A stretch of DNA of 64,000 nucleotides from Allonocardiopsis opalescens (GTDB lineage: Bacteria > Actinomycetota > Actinomycetes > Streptosporangiales > Streptosporangiaceae), in NCBI RefSeq assembly GCF_003002095.1, contig NZ_PVZC01000002.1, positions 1 to 64,000 of the forward strand, in the 5' to 3' direction. Below, piece after piece: positions 1 to 10,312 of this stretch. The notes under the pieces are model-generated. The model saw only the letters and a program-made list of their open reading frames with translations, did not search any database and had not been told where the DNA came from. The position numbers and the translations under genes are program-made. The stretch's first letter is position 1, and every line of letters begins with the position of its first letter.

Positions 1-95
1 TGCGGATCTTCTACACGAGGGTCAATACAAAAGCATCAACCAAAATGCACTGGCTTTTAGCACACTGTTGAGTTCTCAAAACACAACCACCACAC
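1..95 (-). promoter_or_regulatory. rRNA operon leader (pre-16S), operon off the left edge
   Basis: Read on the minus strand, positions 88-60 give a TTTTGAGAACTCAACAGTGTG-like stretch. This resembles the conserved leader/processing element upstream of 16S rRNA in many actinobacteria. Transcription would run leftwards out of the window; no mature rRNA is inside it. The base composition here is more A/T-rich than the flanking DNA, as in other rRNA leaders. The identification rests on recalled similarity of this short motif. Confidence 0.6.
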
Positions 96-150
96 CGGAC
101 TCCAGCCCCCCGAACCGGGAACCTTCCTCCAGGGCTTCTTGCTGCTCTAA

Positions 151-179
151 ACCTTAGCAGATCCTTTCCCTTTGGCCAA
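151..179 (-). promoter_or_regulatory. candidate rRNA promoter
   Basis: On the minus strand a TTGGCC hexamer (179-174) is followed by 17 bases and TAAGGT (156-151), about 60 bases upstream of the rRNA leader motif. Weaker TANNNT hexamers lie further upstream: TACGCT at 276-271 and TAGACT at 486-481. Tandem promoters are usual for actinobacterial rRNA operons. The rest of 180-731 holds no convincing gene. Confidence 0.4.
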
Positions 180-731
180 ATCGACCGCCGGGCCTTTCTC
201 TGCCACTCCCTGCTGCCTTTCGGAATGATCCCGACCGTTTCCGATCAAGCCTTTCCATCCGGCATTCACCAGCGTAGCGCATTCGGCGAGTGCCATTTAC
301 ACCGCTGGTTCGACCCCAACGCACGACACGTTTCCGTGATCGTTCGAACGGGATCGGCGTTCCCGGAAACCGCGACACGGCCATGCCGTCTCGTCGTCGT
401 CTCCGGGGCTCGTACGTCTCTCGAAGCTCGGCTCGCTCGCCCTCCCTCAGGGAGTTCGATCCGCGATACCGGCATCTACCAGTCTAACCCGAGCAGGCGA
501 GTGCTCGCGCCTGGTTTTCTTCCGTTCCCGGCCTTCCGGTCCCCTCCGCTCGTACCGATCGGGTGGGCCCTTGGCCGGAACACCAATGCTAACCCCCTTC
601 GACCGCTGCCGGGACCGCTGGAGCCCGAATCGTGCACACAGCTCGATAACGGTCGTCTCCGGCCCATTGATCCTGGTGACCGCGCGATTACGCTTGCGGC
701 AACTCCGACCCCCGAGCGTGAGAGGTGTGCC

Positions 732-2012
732 GTGGCGGACGCTGAACAACCGCAGGTCCCGTTGGCGACCACCACCGATCAGCAGCGGCCGAGCTGGCGG
801 CTGATCGGTCCGGGCATCGTGGTGGCGGCGACCGGCGTGGGCGCCGGCGACCTGGTCGCCACCCTCCTCGCCGGCAGCCGGTTCGGGTACACCCTGCTGT
901 GGGCGGCGGTGGTCGGCTGCCTGGTCAAGATCTCGCTGGCCGAGGCGACCGGGCGCTGGCACCTCTCCACCGGGCGCACCATCTTCGAGGGCTGGCGCAG
1001 CCTGGGCCGCTGGACGACCTGGTACTTCGCGCCCTACATCGTCATCTGGGGCTTCGTCTACGGCGCCACCGCCATGACGTCCACGGCGCTCCCGCTCAAC
1101 GCGCTCTTCCCGCAGATCAGCGTCACCGTCTGGGGCATCCTCGCCGGGGTCGCCGGCCTGGCCTTCGTCTGGCTGAACCGCTACGGCGTGTTCGAGAAGG
1201 CGATGACGGCACTGGTCGGCCTCATGTTCGTCACCGTCGTCCTGCTGGCCTTCCTGGTGGCGCCGAACGTGCCGTCCATCCTGCTCGGCCTCGTCCCCAC
1301 CCTCCCGGACGGCTCGTTCCTGTACACGCTGGGCCTGATCGGCGGCGTCGGCGGCACCATCACCATGGCGGCCTACGGCTACTGGGTGAACGCCAAGGGC
1401 TGGCGGGACGCCACCTGGATCCGGATGATGCGCTGGGACAACCGGGTCGCGTACATCATGACCGGGATCTTCGTCGTCGCGATGCTCATCGTCGGCGCCG
1501 AACTGCTGCACAACGCCAATATCGCGCTCCGCGACGGTGACCGGGGCCTGCTCGACCTCGGCGCGGTGCTGGCCGAGCGCTTCAACCCCTTCATCTCGGT
1601 GCTGTTCCTGGTCGGCTTCTTCGCCGCCTCGTTCAGCTCGGTGCTCGGCGTCTGGCACGGCGTCAGCCTGCTGTTCGCCGACTACGTCGCCCACCTGCGC
1701 AAGCGCACCCTCACCGTGGACGAGCGGGAGCGCAGCACGCCGTTCCGCGCCTACCTGCTCTGGCTGACCTTCCCGCCGATGGTGCTGCTCTTCCTGGAGC
1801 GCCCGTTCCAGCTGGCACTGGTGTACACCGCGCTCGGCGCCTTCTTCATGCCGTTCCTGGCGCTCACCCTGCTCTGGCTGCTCAACTCCAAGCGCACTCC
1901 GCCGCAGTGGCGCAACCGCTGGGTGAGCAACACGGGCCTGGGCATCGCGGCCGCGCTGTTCATCATCGTGTGCGTGAACGAACTGGCCGGCATCGTCCAG
2001 GACGTCTTCTAG
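732..2012 (+). CDS. Nramp-family-like metal transporter (non-canonical)
   Basis: About 426 residues with roughly 11 predicted membrane spans, transporting probably a divalent cation across the cytoplasmic membrane. The GTG at 732 was chosen because GAGAGG precedes it; the frame is open further upstream but that stretch does not look like protein. TM1 reads GPGIVVAATGVGAGD where canonical Nramp proteins have the DPGN metal-binding motif, so the first metal ligands are replaced. TM6 keeps a Met in GGTITMAAYGYW. The fold assignment is fairly safe. Mn/Fe specificity is not, because the key DPGN motif is missing. Confidence 0.8.
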   Translation: MADAEQPQVPLATTTDQQRPSWRLIGPGIVVAATGVGAGDLVATLLAGSRFGYTLLWAAVVGCLVKISLAEATGRWHLSTGRTIFEGWRSLGRWTTWYFAPYIVIWGFVYGATAMTSTALPLNALFPQISVTVWGILAGVAGLAFVWLNRYGVFEKAMTALVGLMFVTVVLLAFLVAPNVPSILLGLVPTLPDGSFLYTLGLIGGVGGTITMAAYGYWVNAKGWRDATWIRMMRWDNRVAYIMTGIFVVAMLIVGAELLHNANIALRDGDRGLLDLGAVLAERFNPFISVLFLVGFFAASFSSVLGVWHGVSLLFADYVAHLRKRTLTVDERERSTPFRAYLLWLTFPPMVLLFLERPFQLALVYTALGAFFMPFLALTLLWLLNSKRTPPQWRNRWVSNTGLGIAAALFIIVCVNELAGIVQDVF

Positions 2013-2045
2013 GCCGGGCCGGCCGGCGGATCGCTCGCGCCGCGG

Positions 2046-2659
2046 TCAGGCGGCCAGCAGCCGCGGCAGCTCGGCCGCCAGCGCGCGGAAGGCGATACCG
2101 CGGTGGCTGATGGCGTCCTTCTCGGCCGCCGTCAGCTCCGCGGTGGTGCGCGACTCCCCCTCGGGCACGAACACGGGGTCGTAGCCGAAACCGTTGCTCC
2201 CCCGGGGCGCGGTGGTGACGCTTCCGCTCAGCACGCCCTCGACCACCCGCTCGGCTCCGTCGGGACGGGCCAGTACGGCCGCGCAGACGAACTGCGCGCC
2301 GCGCCGCTCCTCGGGCACGTCGGAGACCTGGGACAGCAGCAGTTCGAGATTGGCGCGGTCGTCGTGGCCGGGCCCCGCCCAGCGCGCCGACAGCACCCCG
2401 GGCATGCCGTTGAGCGCGTCGACGGCCAGGCCGGAGTCGTCGGCGATCGCGGGCAGCCCGGTGTGCGCGGCGATGGCGTGCGCCTTGAGCAGCGCGTTCT
2501 CCGCGAAGGTGGCGCCGGTCTCGGCGACCTCGGGGGCGTCGGGGAAGGCGTCCAGCGACAGGAGTTCGAACTCCAGCCCCGCTCCCGCCAGGATCCGGCG
2601 CAGCTCCTCGACCTTGTGGGCGTTGCGGGTGGCCAGCACCAGCCGGCCGGCGGGTGCGC

Positions 2660-2663
<4 letters not shown>
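2046..2663 (-). CDS. rdgB: RdgB/HAM1-type dITP/XTP pyrophosphatase
   Basis: A 205-residue nucleotide-pool sanitising enzyme, hydrolysing XTP, ITP and dITP to the monophosphates in the cytosol. Family signatures include [16 protein letters not shown] at the N-terminus, ENALLKA, ADDSGL and the [10 protein letters not shown] loop, and SHRG near the C-terminus. Length is normal for the family. Its ATG overlaps the stop of the upstream rph gene by four bases (ATGA), so the two are translationally coupled. The rph-rdgB pairing is the same as in mycobacteria. Confidence 0.95.
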
Positions 2664-3379
<716 letters not shown>

Positions 3380-3438
3380 GGGGTCGAGCCTAACGCTCGG
3401 CCGGCCGCGGCGGTCCAGGACCCGGCCGGCGGCCCGGT

Positions 3439-4209
3439 TCAGGTCGCGGCCGCCGCGCTCTCGGGCGCCTCGTAGCTGGCGCCGCTGCGGGCCAGCTCGA
3501 CCGGGCCGTCGAAGGCGGCGACGGCCTCGTCGTACACCCGCTTGCTGTCGACCCACGGCACCAGGTGGGTGAGCACCAGCCGGCGGGCGTCGGCCGCGCG
3601 GGCGTGCTCGGCGGCCTCGCGGCCGGTGAGGTGCATGTCGGGCGGGTTGCCGGGGCCGTCCAGGAAGGACGCCTCGCACAGCAGCACGTCGGCGCCTCTG
3701 GCCAGCCGGACCAGATTGGCGCTCGGCCCGGTGTCGCCGGAGTAGGCGATGGCGCCGCCGCCGTGCTCCAGCCGGATGCCGTAGGCCTCCACCGGGTGGT
3801 TGACCAGGTCGACCTCGGTCCGGAAGGGGCCGAGGTCGAAGCGGCCGGGCCGCAGCTCACGGAACTCGAAGGCGGTGCGCATGCCGGGGTCGAGGTCGAG
3901 GTCGTAGGCGCGGGCCATCCGGTCGGCGGTGCCGACGGGGCCGTAGACCGGGATGCGGGGCTTGGCGCCGTCGGGCGCGTAGGTGCGGGCCACCCAGTAG
4001 GAGCACAGGTCGAGGCAGTGGTCGGCGTGCAGGTGGCTGAGGTAGACGGCGTCGACGTCGTAGAGGCCGATGTGGCGCTGCAGGGCGCCGAGGGCGCCGT
4101 TGCCCAGGTCCAGCAGCAGCCGGAAGCCGGCGGCCTCCACCAGGTAGCACGACGCAGGGCCGTCCGGACCTGGGAAGCTGCCTGAACAGCCGATGATGGT
4201 GAGCCGCAC
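3439..4209 (-). CDS. metallo-beta-lactamase-fold hydrolase, likely cyclic nucleotide phosphodiesterase
   Basis: A 256-residue RNase Z-like metallo-beta-lactamase fold. It has the [10 protein letters not shown] metal site at about residues 59-68, YSGDTGPS with the bridging Asp, and a C-terminal LTHLVPW His. Upstream of rph-rdgB it sits in the position of M. tuberculosis Rv1339, reported as an atypical class II cyclic-nucleotide phosphodiesterase, so cAMP/cGMP hydrolysis is the favoured role by synteny and family. A nuclease role is possible because the fold is shared with RNase Z. Confidence 0.8.
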   Translation of the reverse strand: MRLTIIGCSGSFPGPDGPASCYLVEAAGFRLLLDLGNGALGALQRHIGLYDVDAVYLSHLHADHCLDLCSYWVARTYAPDGAKPRIPVYGPVGTADRMARAYDLDLDPGMRTAFEFRELRPGRFDLGPFRTEVDLVNHPVEAYGIRLEHGGGAIAYSGDTGPSANLVRLARGADVLLCEASFLDGPGNPPDMHLTGREAAEHARAADARRLVLTHLVPWVDSKRVYDEAVAAFDGPVELARSGASYEAPESAAAAT

Positions 4210-4325
4210 GGGATCGAGCCCCCTTGCCGACGCGGGTTCCTCCGCTCCGGTCTACCTCACGCCACCGGACTTTGGTGGGAGATGTGGCCCAGCTCATCGA
4301 TGGTGAGCATCACGTGTCAGAAGCG

Positions 4326-5141
4326 TTACATCCGGGTTTCAACCGGCGCTGGAGGGCGTCCGACGCGGGCGAGCTGGCGGCTCTGCGCGACCAGCCGGCC
4401 GGCCGGGTCCCACAGCTCGACGTTCTCGTCGAACCAGCCGTCGCCGATCTGGCGGGCGGTGGCGGTGAAGCCGAGCGGGCCGTCGGCGGGCACGTTGCGC
4501 ATCTGCCAGGTCAGCTCGACCGTGGGTGCCCAGGCGAGCGGGAGCACGGTGCTGACGACGGGCGGCAGCGCGTCGACGGCGAGCGCCAGCATCAGGCCGT
4601 CGTTGGGCCGGGGGTCGGGGAGGTTCACGTAGCCGCGCAGCTCCGGGTGGTCGGCGCCCTCGGTGAGGGCGCGGACGCTGTCGGGGCTGAAGCGCAGCTC
4701 GATGTTGTAGACGAAGCTGTCGGAGGGGTGGCGCGAGGCGCGCGGGTCGAGCCGCACGCAGCCGTCGATGGGGGGCAGCTCGGGGGCGGCGGGGGCGTGC
4801 TCGGGTTTGGCGTCGGGGTCGAGCGCGGCGAAGACGGCCTGGACGGTGGTGGTGACCTGGCCGTCGCGGAGCAGTTCGGCGCGCAGCACGGTGACGGTGC
4901 GGCCGGACTTGAGCGTGGTGACCGCGATCTCGGCGGGTCCGGGGGTGGCGACGCGCAGGAAGTGCGCGGCGGTGGAGACGGGGTGGGGGTGCTCGGTCTC
5001 CTGGCGCGCGGCCGACAGCAGCACGGCCATCAGGTAGCCGCCGTTGAGGGCGTCGCCGATGCGGTACTTGGGGCTGAGTTCGGCCCGGTAGCGGCCGGCC
5101 TCCGTGCGGACGGCCGTCGTCGCTTCGTCGAACATCGTCAT
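4326..5141 (-). CDS. acyl-CoA thioesterase family protein (double hot-dog)
   Basis: A 271-residue protein resembling the TesB-like two-hot-dog thioesterases. The N-terminal half has GGYLMAVLLSAARQETEHPHPVS and SGRTVTVLRAEL; the C-terminal half has WMRVP-like LTWQMRNVPADGPLGFTATA and DENVELWDPAGRLVAQSRQLARV, typical of the second hot dog. It probably hydrolyses acyl-CoA, substrate unknown. It lies between the phosphodiesterase-like gene and cysM on the same strand, where mycobacteria have a rhomboid gene and murI. A tandem hairpin repeat fills the gap behind cysM. Confidence 0.75.
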   Translation of the reverse strand: MTMFDEATTAVRTEAGRYRAELSPKYRIGDALNGGYLMAVLLSAARQETEHPHPVSTAAHFLRVATPGPAEIAVTTLKSGRTVTVLRAELLRDGQVTTTVQAVFAALDPDAKPEHAPAAPELPPIDGCVRLDPRASRHPSDSFVYNIELRFSPDSVRALTEGADHPELRGYVNLPDPRPNDGLMLALAVDALPPVVSTVLPLAWAPTVELTWQMRNVPADGPLGFTATARQIGDGWFDENVELWDPAGRLVAQSRQLARVGRPPAPVETRM

Positions 5142-5166
5142 GCGCCCATTGAACCGAATACGGTTC

Positions 5167-5237
5167 GGCCCGTTTCGGGCCGGGGGTACAGAGTGGCCCG
5201 TTTCGGGCCGGGGGTACAGAGTGGCCCGTTCCGGGCC
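5167..5237. repeat. three 28-bp-period hairpin repeats
   Basis: GGCCCGTTTCGGGCC occurs at 5167-5181 and 5195-5209, and GGCCCGTTCCGGGCC at 5223-5237. The identical linker GGGGGTACAGAGT joins copies one and two and copies two and three. Each unit is a perfect 6-bp stem with a 3-base loop. They lie in the 160-base gap after cysM and before the thioesterase gene (both minus strand), so they may end or attenuate cysM transcription or act as a tandem operator. Confidence 0.8.
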
Positions 5238-5303
5238 GGGATGGGCGGCGCGGCCGCCCGGGCGGGGTCGGGGCCCGGGCGGCGGCGCGGCGCGGGGGCG
5301 CGC

Positions 5304-7065
<1,762 letters not shown>

Positions 7066-7130
7066 GGAACCAGGTTAATCGATAGGGAATCCGGAGATGC
7101 GGGCAGCGCCGGGGCCGGGCCCCGCCGCGC

Positions 7131-7676
7131 TCAGCGGTCGGCCCGCATGACCGCCTGGACCAGCGACTCCTGCAGGCCGGTGAGCCAGTGGTAGAGCTGG
7201 AGGCCGGCCGCCTCGGGGTCGTCGGCGGAGAGGTCGAGCAGCCGGTCGTAGCTGTCCTCGTCCACGTCCAGCCGGGTGCCGAGCGCGAGCCGGACGTCGT
7301 TGAGGGTGGTCAGCCACTCCTGGGCGGTGTCCACGCCGAACTGGACGGTGCCGCCGCCGGGCGGCAGCGCGTCCAGGACCGCCGCGGCGGTGGTGCGCTT
7401 GTGCTTGCGGAGGTCGTCCTCGGTGTAGCGGCGGAAGTCGCCGGCCGCCTCGGGGTCGTCGCGGTAGGCGTCGGGCAGCAGCCGGGCCAGCGCGGGGTCC
7501 TCGGGCGGCGAGGTGTTGGAGCCGATGCCGACCAGCGCGGCCAGCTCGTCGTCGTGCTCGACCGGTTCGACGAGGTCGAGCAGCTGGCCGATGAGCATCC
7601 GCAGCAGCTCGGTCTCGTCGGCGTCCAGCTCGGCGGTGACCGTGCCGCGCCGGGTGTGCCGGAATCCGTGTGTCAC
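7131..7676 (-). CDS. DUF2017 family protein
   Basis: A 181-residue, mostly helical acidic protein beginning GTG at 7676 (THGFRHTRRGTVTAELDADETELLRMLIGQL). It matches the DUF2017 family that sits next to clpS in many actinobacteria. No catalytic motif is visible and no function is established. The 23-base gap to the upstream clpS suggests cotranscription, so a link to Clp proteolysis is possible but is only context. Confidence 0.8.
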   Translation of the reverse strand: MTHGFRHTRRGTVTAELDADETELLRMLIGQLLDLVEPVEHDDELAALVGIGSNTSPPEDPALARLLPDAYRDDPEAAGDFRRYTEDDLRKHKRTTAAAVLDALPPGGGTVQFGVDTAQEWLTTLNDVRLALGTRLDVDEDSYDRLLDLSADDPEAAGLQLYHWLTGLQESLVQAVMRADR

Positions 7677-7698
7677 GCGTCCGCTCCCCGTCCGCCCG

Positions 7699-7989
7699 CT
7701 ACTTGTCCTGCTGGAGGGTGGCCCACAGGCCGTAGGTGTGCAGCAGCGCGACGTCGCGCTCCATCTCCTCGCGGCTGCCGTTGGAGACCACGGCCCGCCC
7801 CTTGTGGTGCACGTCCAGCATCAGCTTCTCCGCCTTGCGCTTGGAGTAGCCGAAGACCTTCTGCAGCACGTAGGTGACGTAGGACATCAGGTTGATCGGA
7901 TCGTTCCACACGATCGTCACCCAGGGCACGTCGGGCCGCACGTCTGTGTGGGACTCCGGCCGTCGCAGCTCGGCCGGCGCGGTGCTCAT
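7699..7989 (-). CDS. clpS: ClpS, ATP-dependent Clp protease adaptor
   Basis: A 96-residue N-recognin adaptor that hands N-degron substrates to the ClpC/ClpA unfoldase. Diagnostic motifs are [22 protein letters not shown], containing the N-end pocket Asn-Asp, and the HHKGRAVV segment. The ATG at 7989 was chosen because an N-terminal extension of about 20 disordered residues is normal for ClpS and the sequence upstream is low-complexity Arg. It is divergent from pncB and heads the DUF2017 pair. Confidence 0.93.
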   Translation of the reverse strand: MSTAPAELRRPESHTDVRPDVPWVTIVWNDPINLMSYVTYVLQKVFGYSKRKAEKLMLDVHHKGRAVVSNGSREEMERDVALLHTYGLWATLQQDK

Positions 7990-8193
7990 CGGTAGCTCGT
8001 CCTTTCGGGTGTCGCGTGCCGGAACGGGCCCGCGGGCGCCGCGCCGCCGCCGCGCCGCCGCCCTCACTTCCAACCGTACGGCGCGGGCGGCCCCGGCGCG
8101 ATTCGGACCGCGAGGGAGGCGGTCCGCTTCAGGCCGCGCGACCCGGTGCCGCGCCGTGGGTTTCCGCCTCCCAGGCGTCTAGGGTGGGCTGCT

Positions 8194-9516
8194 ATGACGC
8201 CTCCGCCGACGCCCCCGGTGCCCGGGCCGGGCGCGGCCACCTCCCTGCTCACCGACCAGTACGAGCTGACGATGCTGCAGGGCGCGCTGGCCAGCGGCGC
8301 GGCCGGGCACCGGTCGGTCTTCGAGATGTTCGCGCGGCGGCTGCCCGAGGGGCGCCGCTACGGCATCGTCGCCGGGGTCGGGCGCTTCCTGGCCGACCTG
8401 GAGCGCTTCCGCTTCGACCAGGCCGAGCTCGACTTCCTGGCCGACCGCCGAATCGTGAACGACGTCACACTCGACTGGCTGGCCGGCTACCGCTTCAGCG
8501 GCGACGTGTGGGGCTACGCCGAGGGCGAGGCATACTTCCCCGGGTCGCCGATCCTGGTGGTGGAGGCCAGCTTCGCCGAGGCGGTGCTGTTGGAGACCCT
8601 CGCGCTGTCGGTGTACAACCACGACAGCGCGATCGCCTCGGCCGCCTCGCGGATGGTGCTGGCCGCCGACGGCAGGCCGCTGATCGAGATGGGCTCGCGC
8701 CGCACCCACGAGCGCTCGGCGGTGGCGGCGGCCCGCGCCGCCTACATCGCCGGCTTCGCCACCACCTCGAACCTGGAGGCGGGCCGCAGCTACGGGGTGC
8801 CCACGGCCGGCACCAGCGCCCACTCCTTCACCCTGCTGCACGACAGCGAGCGGCACGCCTTCGCCTCCCAGCTCGGCTCGCTCGGCACCGGCACCACCCT
8901 GCTGGTCGACACCTACGACACCCTGCGGGCGGTGCGCACCGCCGTCGAACTGGCCGGCCCGGAGCTGGGCGCGGTGCGCATCGACTCCGGCGACCTGGCG
9001 GCGATGGCCAAGGAGGTCAGGAACCTGCTCGACGGCCTGGGCGCGCACCAGACCCGGATCGTGGTCACCGGCGACCTGGACGAGTTCTCCATCGCGGCGC
9101 TGGCCGTCGCCCCGGTCGACGGCTACGGCGTGGGCACCGCGCTGGTCACCGGCTCGGGCGCGCCCACGGCCTCACTGGTGTACAAGCTGGTGGCCCGCTC
9201 CGACGGCGACGACCCCCGGCTGCGTCCGGTCGCCAAGCGCTCGGTCGGCAAGCCGAGCCGGGGCGGGCGCAAGTGGGCGCTGCGCCGCCGCTCGGCCGAA
9301 GGGCTGGCGCTGGCCGAGGTGGTCACCACCCAGGAGCCGGTGCCAGGGCCGCACGACCGGCCGCTGCTGCGCCGGCTGGTGGCCGGCGGCGAGGTCGTCG
9401 CGCACGAGCCGGTCCAGGCGGCCCGCGAGCGGCACGCCCGTACTCTGGCGGAGCTGCCGCCGACCGCCCTGCGGCTGTCGCGGGGCGAACCCGACCTGCC
9501 GACCTGCTTCGAGTGA
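8194..9516 (+). CDS. pncB: nicotinate phosphoribosyltransferase
   Basis: A 440-residue enzyme converting nicotinate and PRPP to nicotinate mononucleotide for NAD salvage. Family motifs include LLTDQYELTMLQG near the start, the SRRTHERSA segment with the phosphorylatable His, GTSAHSF, and the IDSGDLAAMAKEVR phosphate-binding region. The ATG at 8194 is preceded by only a weak AGGG. The nicotinamidase gene follows 103 bases downstream on the same strand, so nicotinamide deamidation and nicotinate capture are neighbours here. Confidence 0.95.
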   Translation: MTPPPTPPVPGPGAATSLLTDQYELTMLQGALASGAAGHRSVFEMFARRLPEGRRYGIVAGVGRFLADLERFRFDQAELDFLADRRIVNDVTLDWLAGYRFSGDVWGYAEGEAYFPGSPILVVEASFAEAVLLETLALSVYNHDSAIASAASRMVLAADGRPLIEMGSRRTHERSAVAAARAAYIAGFATTSNLEAGRSYGVPTAGTSAHSFTLLHDSERHAFASQLGSLGTGTTLLVDTYDTLRAVRTAVELAGPELGAVRIDSGDLAAMAKEVRNLLDGLGAHQTRIVVTGDLDEFSIAALAVAPVDGYGVGTALVTGSGAPTASLVYKLVARSDGDDPRLRPVAKRSVGKPSRGGRKWALRRRSAEGLALAEVVTTQEPVPGPHDRPLLRRLVAGGEVVAHEPVQAARERHARTLAELPPTALRLSRGEPDLPTCFE

Positions 9517-9619
9517 GCGGCGCCGGCGCCGCCGGGGAGTACCGGACCGGCGCCCGGCGTTGGCACGGGTAGGGGCAAGGGCACGGATCCGACCGAAGCG
9601 AACCGACGGGAGAAGGCCG

Positions 9620-10201
9620 ATGAGCACCGCGCTGATCGTCGTGGACGTGCAGAACGACTTCTGCGAGGGCGGCAGCCTGGCGGTCGCCGGCGGCGCCGGG
9701 GTGGCCGAGGCCGTCTCCGCCCACCTGGCCGCCGCCGGCGAGGGCTACCGGTACGTGGTCGCCACCCGCGACCACCACATCGACCCGGGCGCCCACTTCT
9801 CGGCCACCCCCGACTACGTCGACAGCTGGCCGCCGCACTGCGTCGTCGGCTCCGGCGGTGAGGACTTCCACCCGCGGCTGGACACCGGGCGCTTCGACGC
9901 CGTCTTCGACAAGGGCGAGTACACCGCCGCCTACAGCGGCTTCGAGGGCACCGACGCCGCGGGCACCCCGCTGGCCGACTGGCTCACCGCCCGCGGCGTC
10001 ACCTCAGTGGACGTCGTCGGCATCGCCACCGACCACTGCGTGCGCGCCACCGCCCTGGACGCCGCCCGCGCCGGCCTGCACACCCGCGTCCTGCTCGACC
10101 TCACCGCCGGCGTCGCCCCCGCCACGGTCGACCGCGCCCTCACCGAACTCCGCGAGGCCGGCGTCGCCCTCACCGGCACCCCGGTCGTCACCTCGGCGTA
10201 G
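9620..10201 (+). CDS. pncA: nicotinamidase/pyrazinamidase
   Basis: A 193-residue isochorismatase-fold amidase hydrolysing nicotinamide to nicotinate. The catalytic set is visible: Asp9 in VVDVQNDF, Lys in FDKGEYT and Cys in ATDHCVRATA. Metal ligands are in TRDHHIDPGAHF. The GGGAGAAGG ribosome site lies just before the ATG. It follows pncB and is followed by a convergent hairpin. Confidence 0.95.
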   Translation: MSTALIVVDVQNDFCEGGSLAVAGGAGVAEAVSAHLAAAGEGYRYVVATRDHHIDPGAHFSATPDYVDSWPPHCVVGSGGEDFHPRLDTGRFDAVFDKGEYTAAYSGFEGTDAAGTPLADWLTARGVTSVDVVGIATDHCVRATALDAARAGLHTRVLLDLTAGVAPATVDRALTELREAGVALTGTPVVTSA

Positions 10202-10251
10202 CCCGCCCGGGAACCCGCCATGCGGCGAAAGCGCCAGAGAATGCGCTAATA

Positions 10252-10286
10252 AAGCGCCAAACCACCTAAGCGGTCGATTGGCGCTT
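10252..10286. terminator. bidirectional hairpin between pncA and helicase
   Basis: AAGCGCCAA (10252-10260) and TTGGCGCTT (10278-10286) form a perfect 9-bp stem with a 17-base loop, between the convergent ends of pncA and the helicase gene. No T-run follows, as is usual in high-GC actinobacteria. Confidence 0.55.
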
Positions 10287-10312
10287 GAGCGGTTCCGGGG
10301 CACGGGCGCCGC

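Noticed and set aside
447-1694. Long open frame antisense to the Nramp-like gene
   Set aside because: High GC keeps the antisense frame open; the product is Asp/Glu/Arg low complexity with no fold, and the sense strand is a clear membrane transporter.
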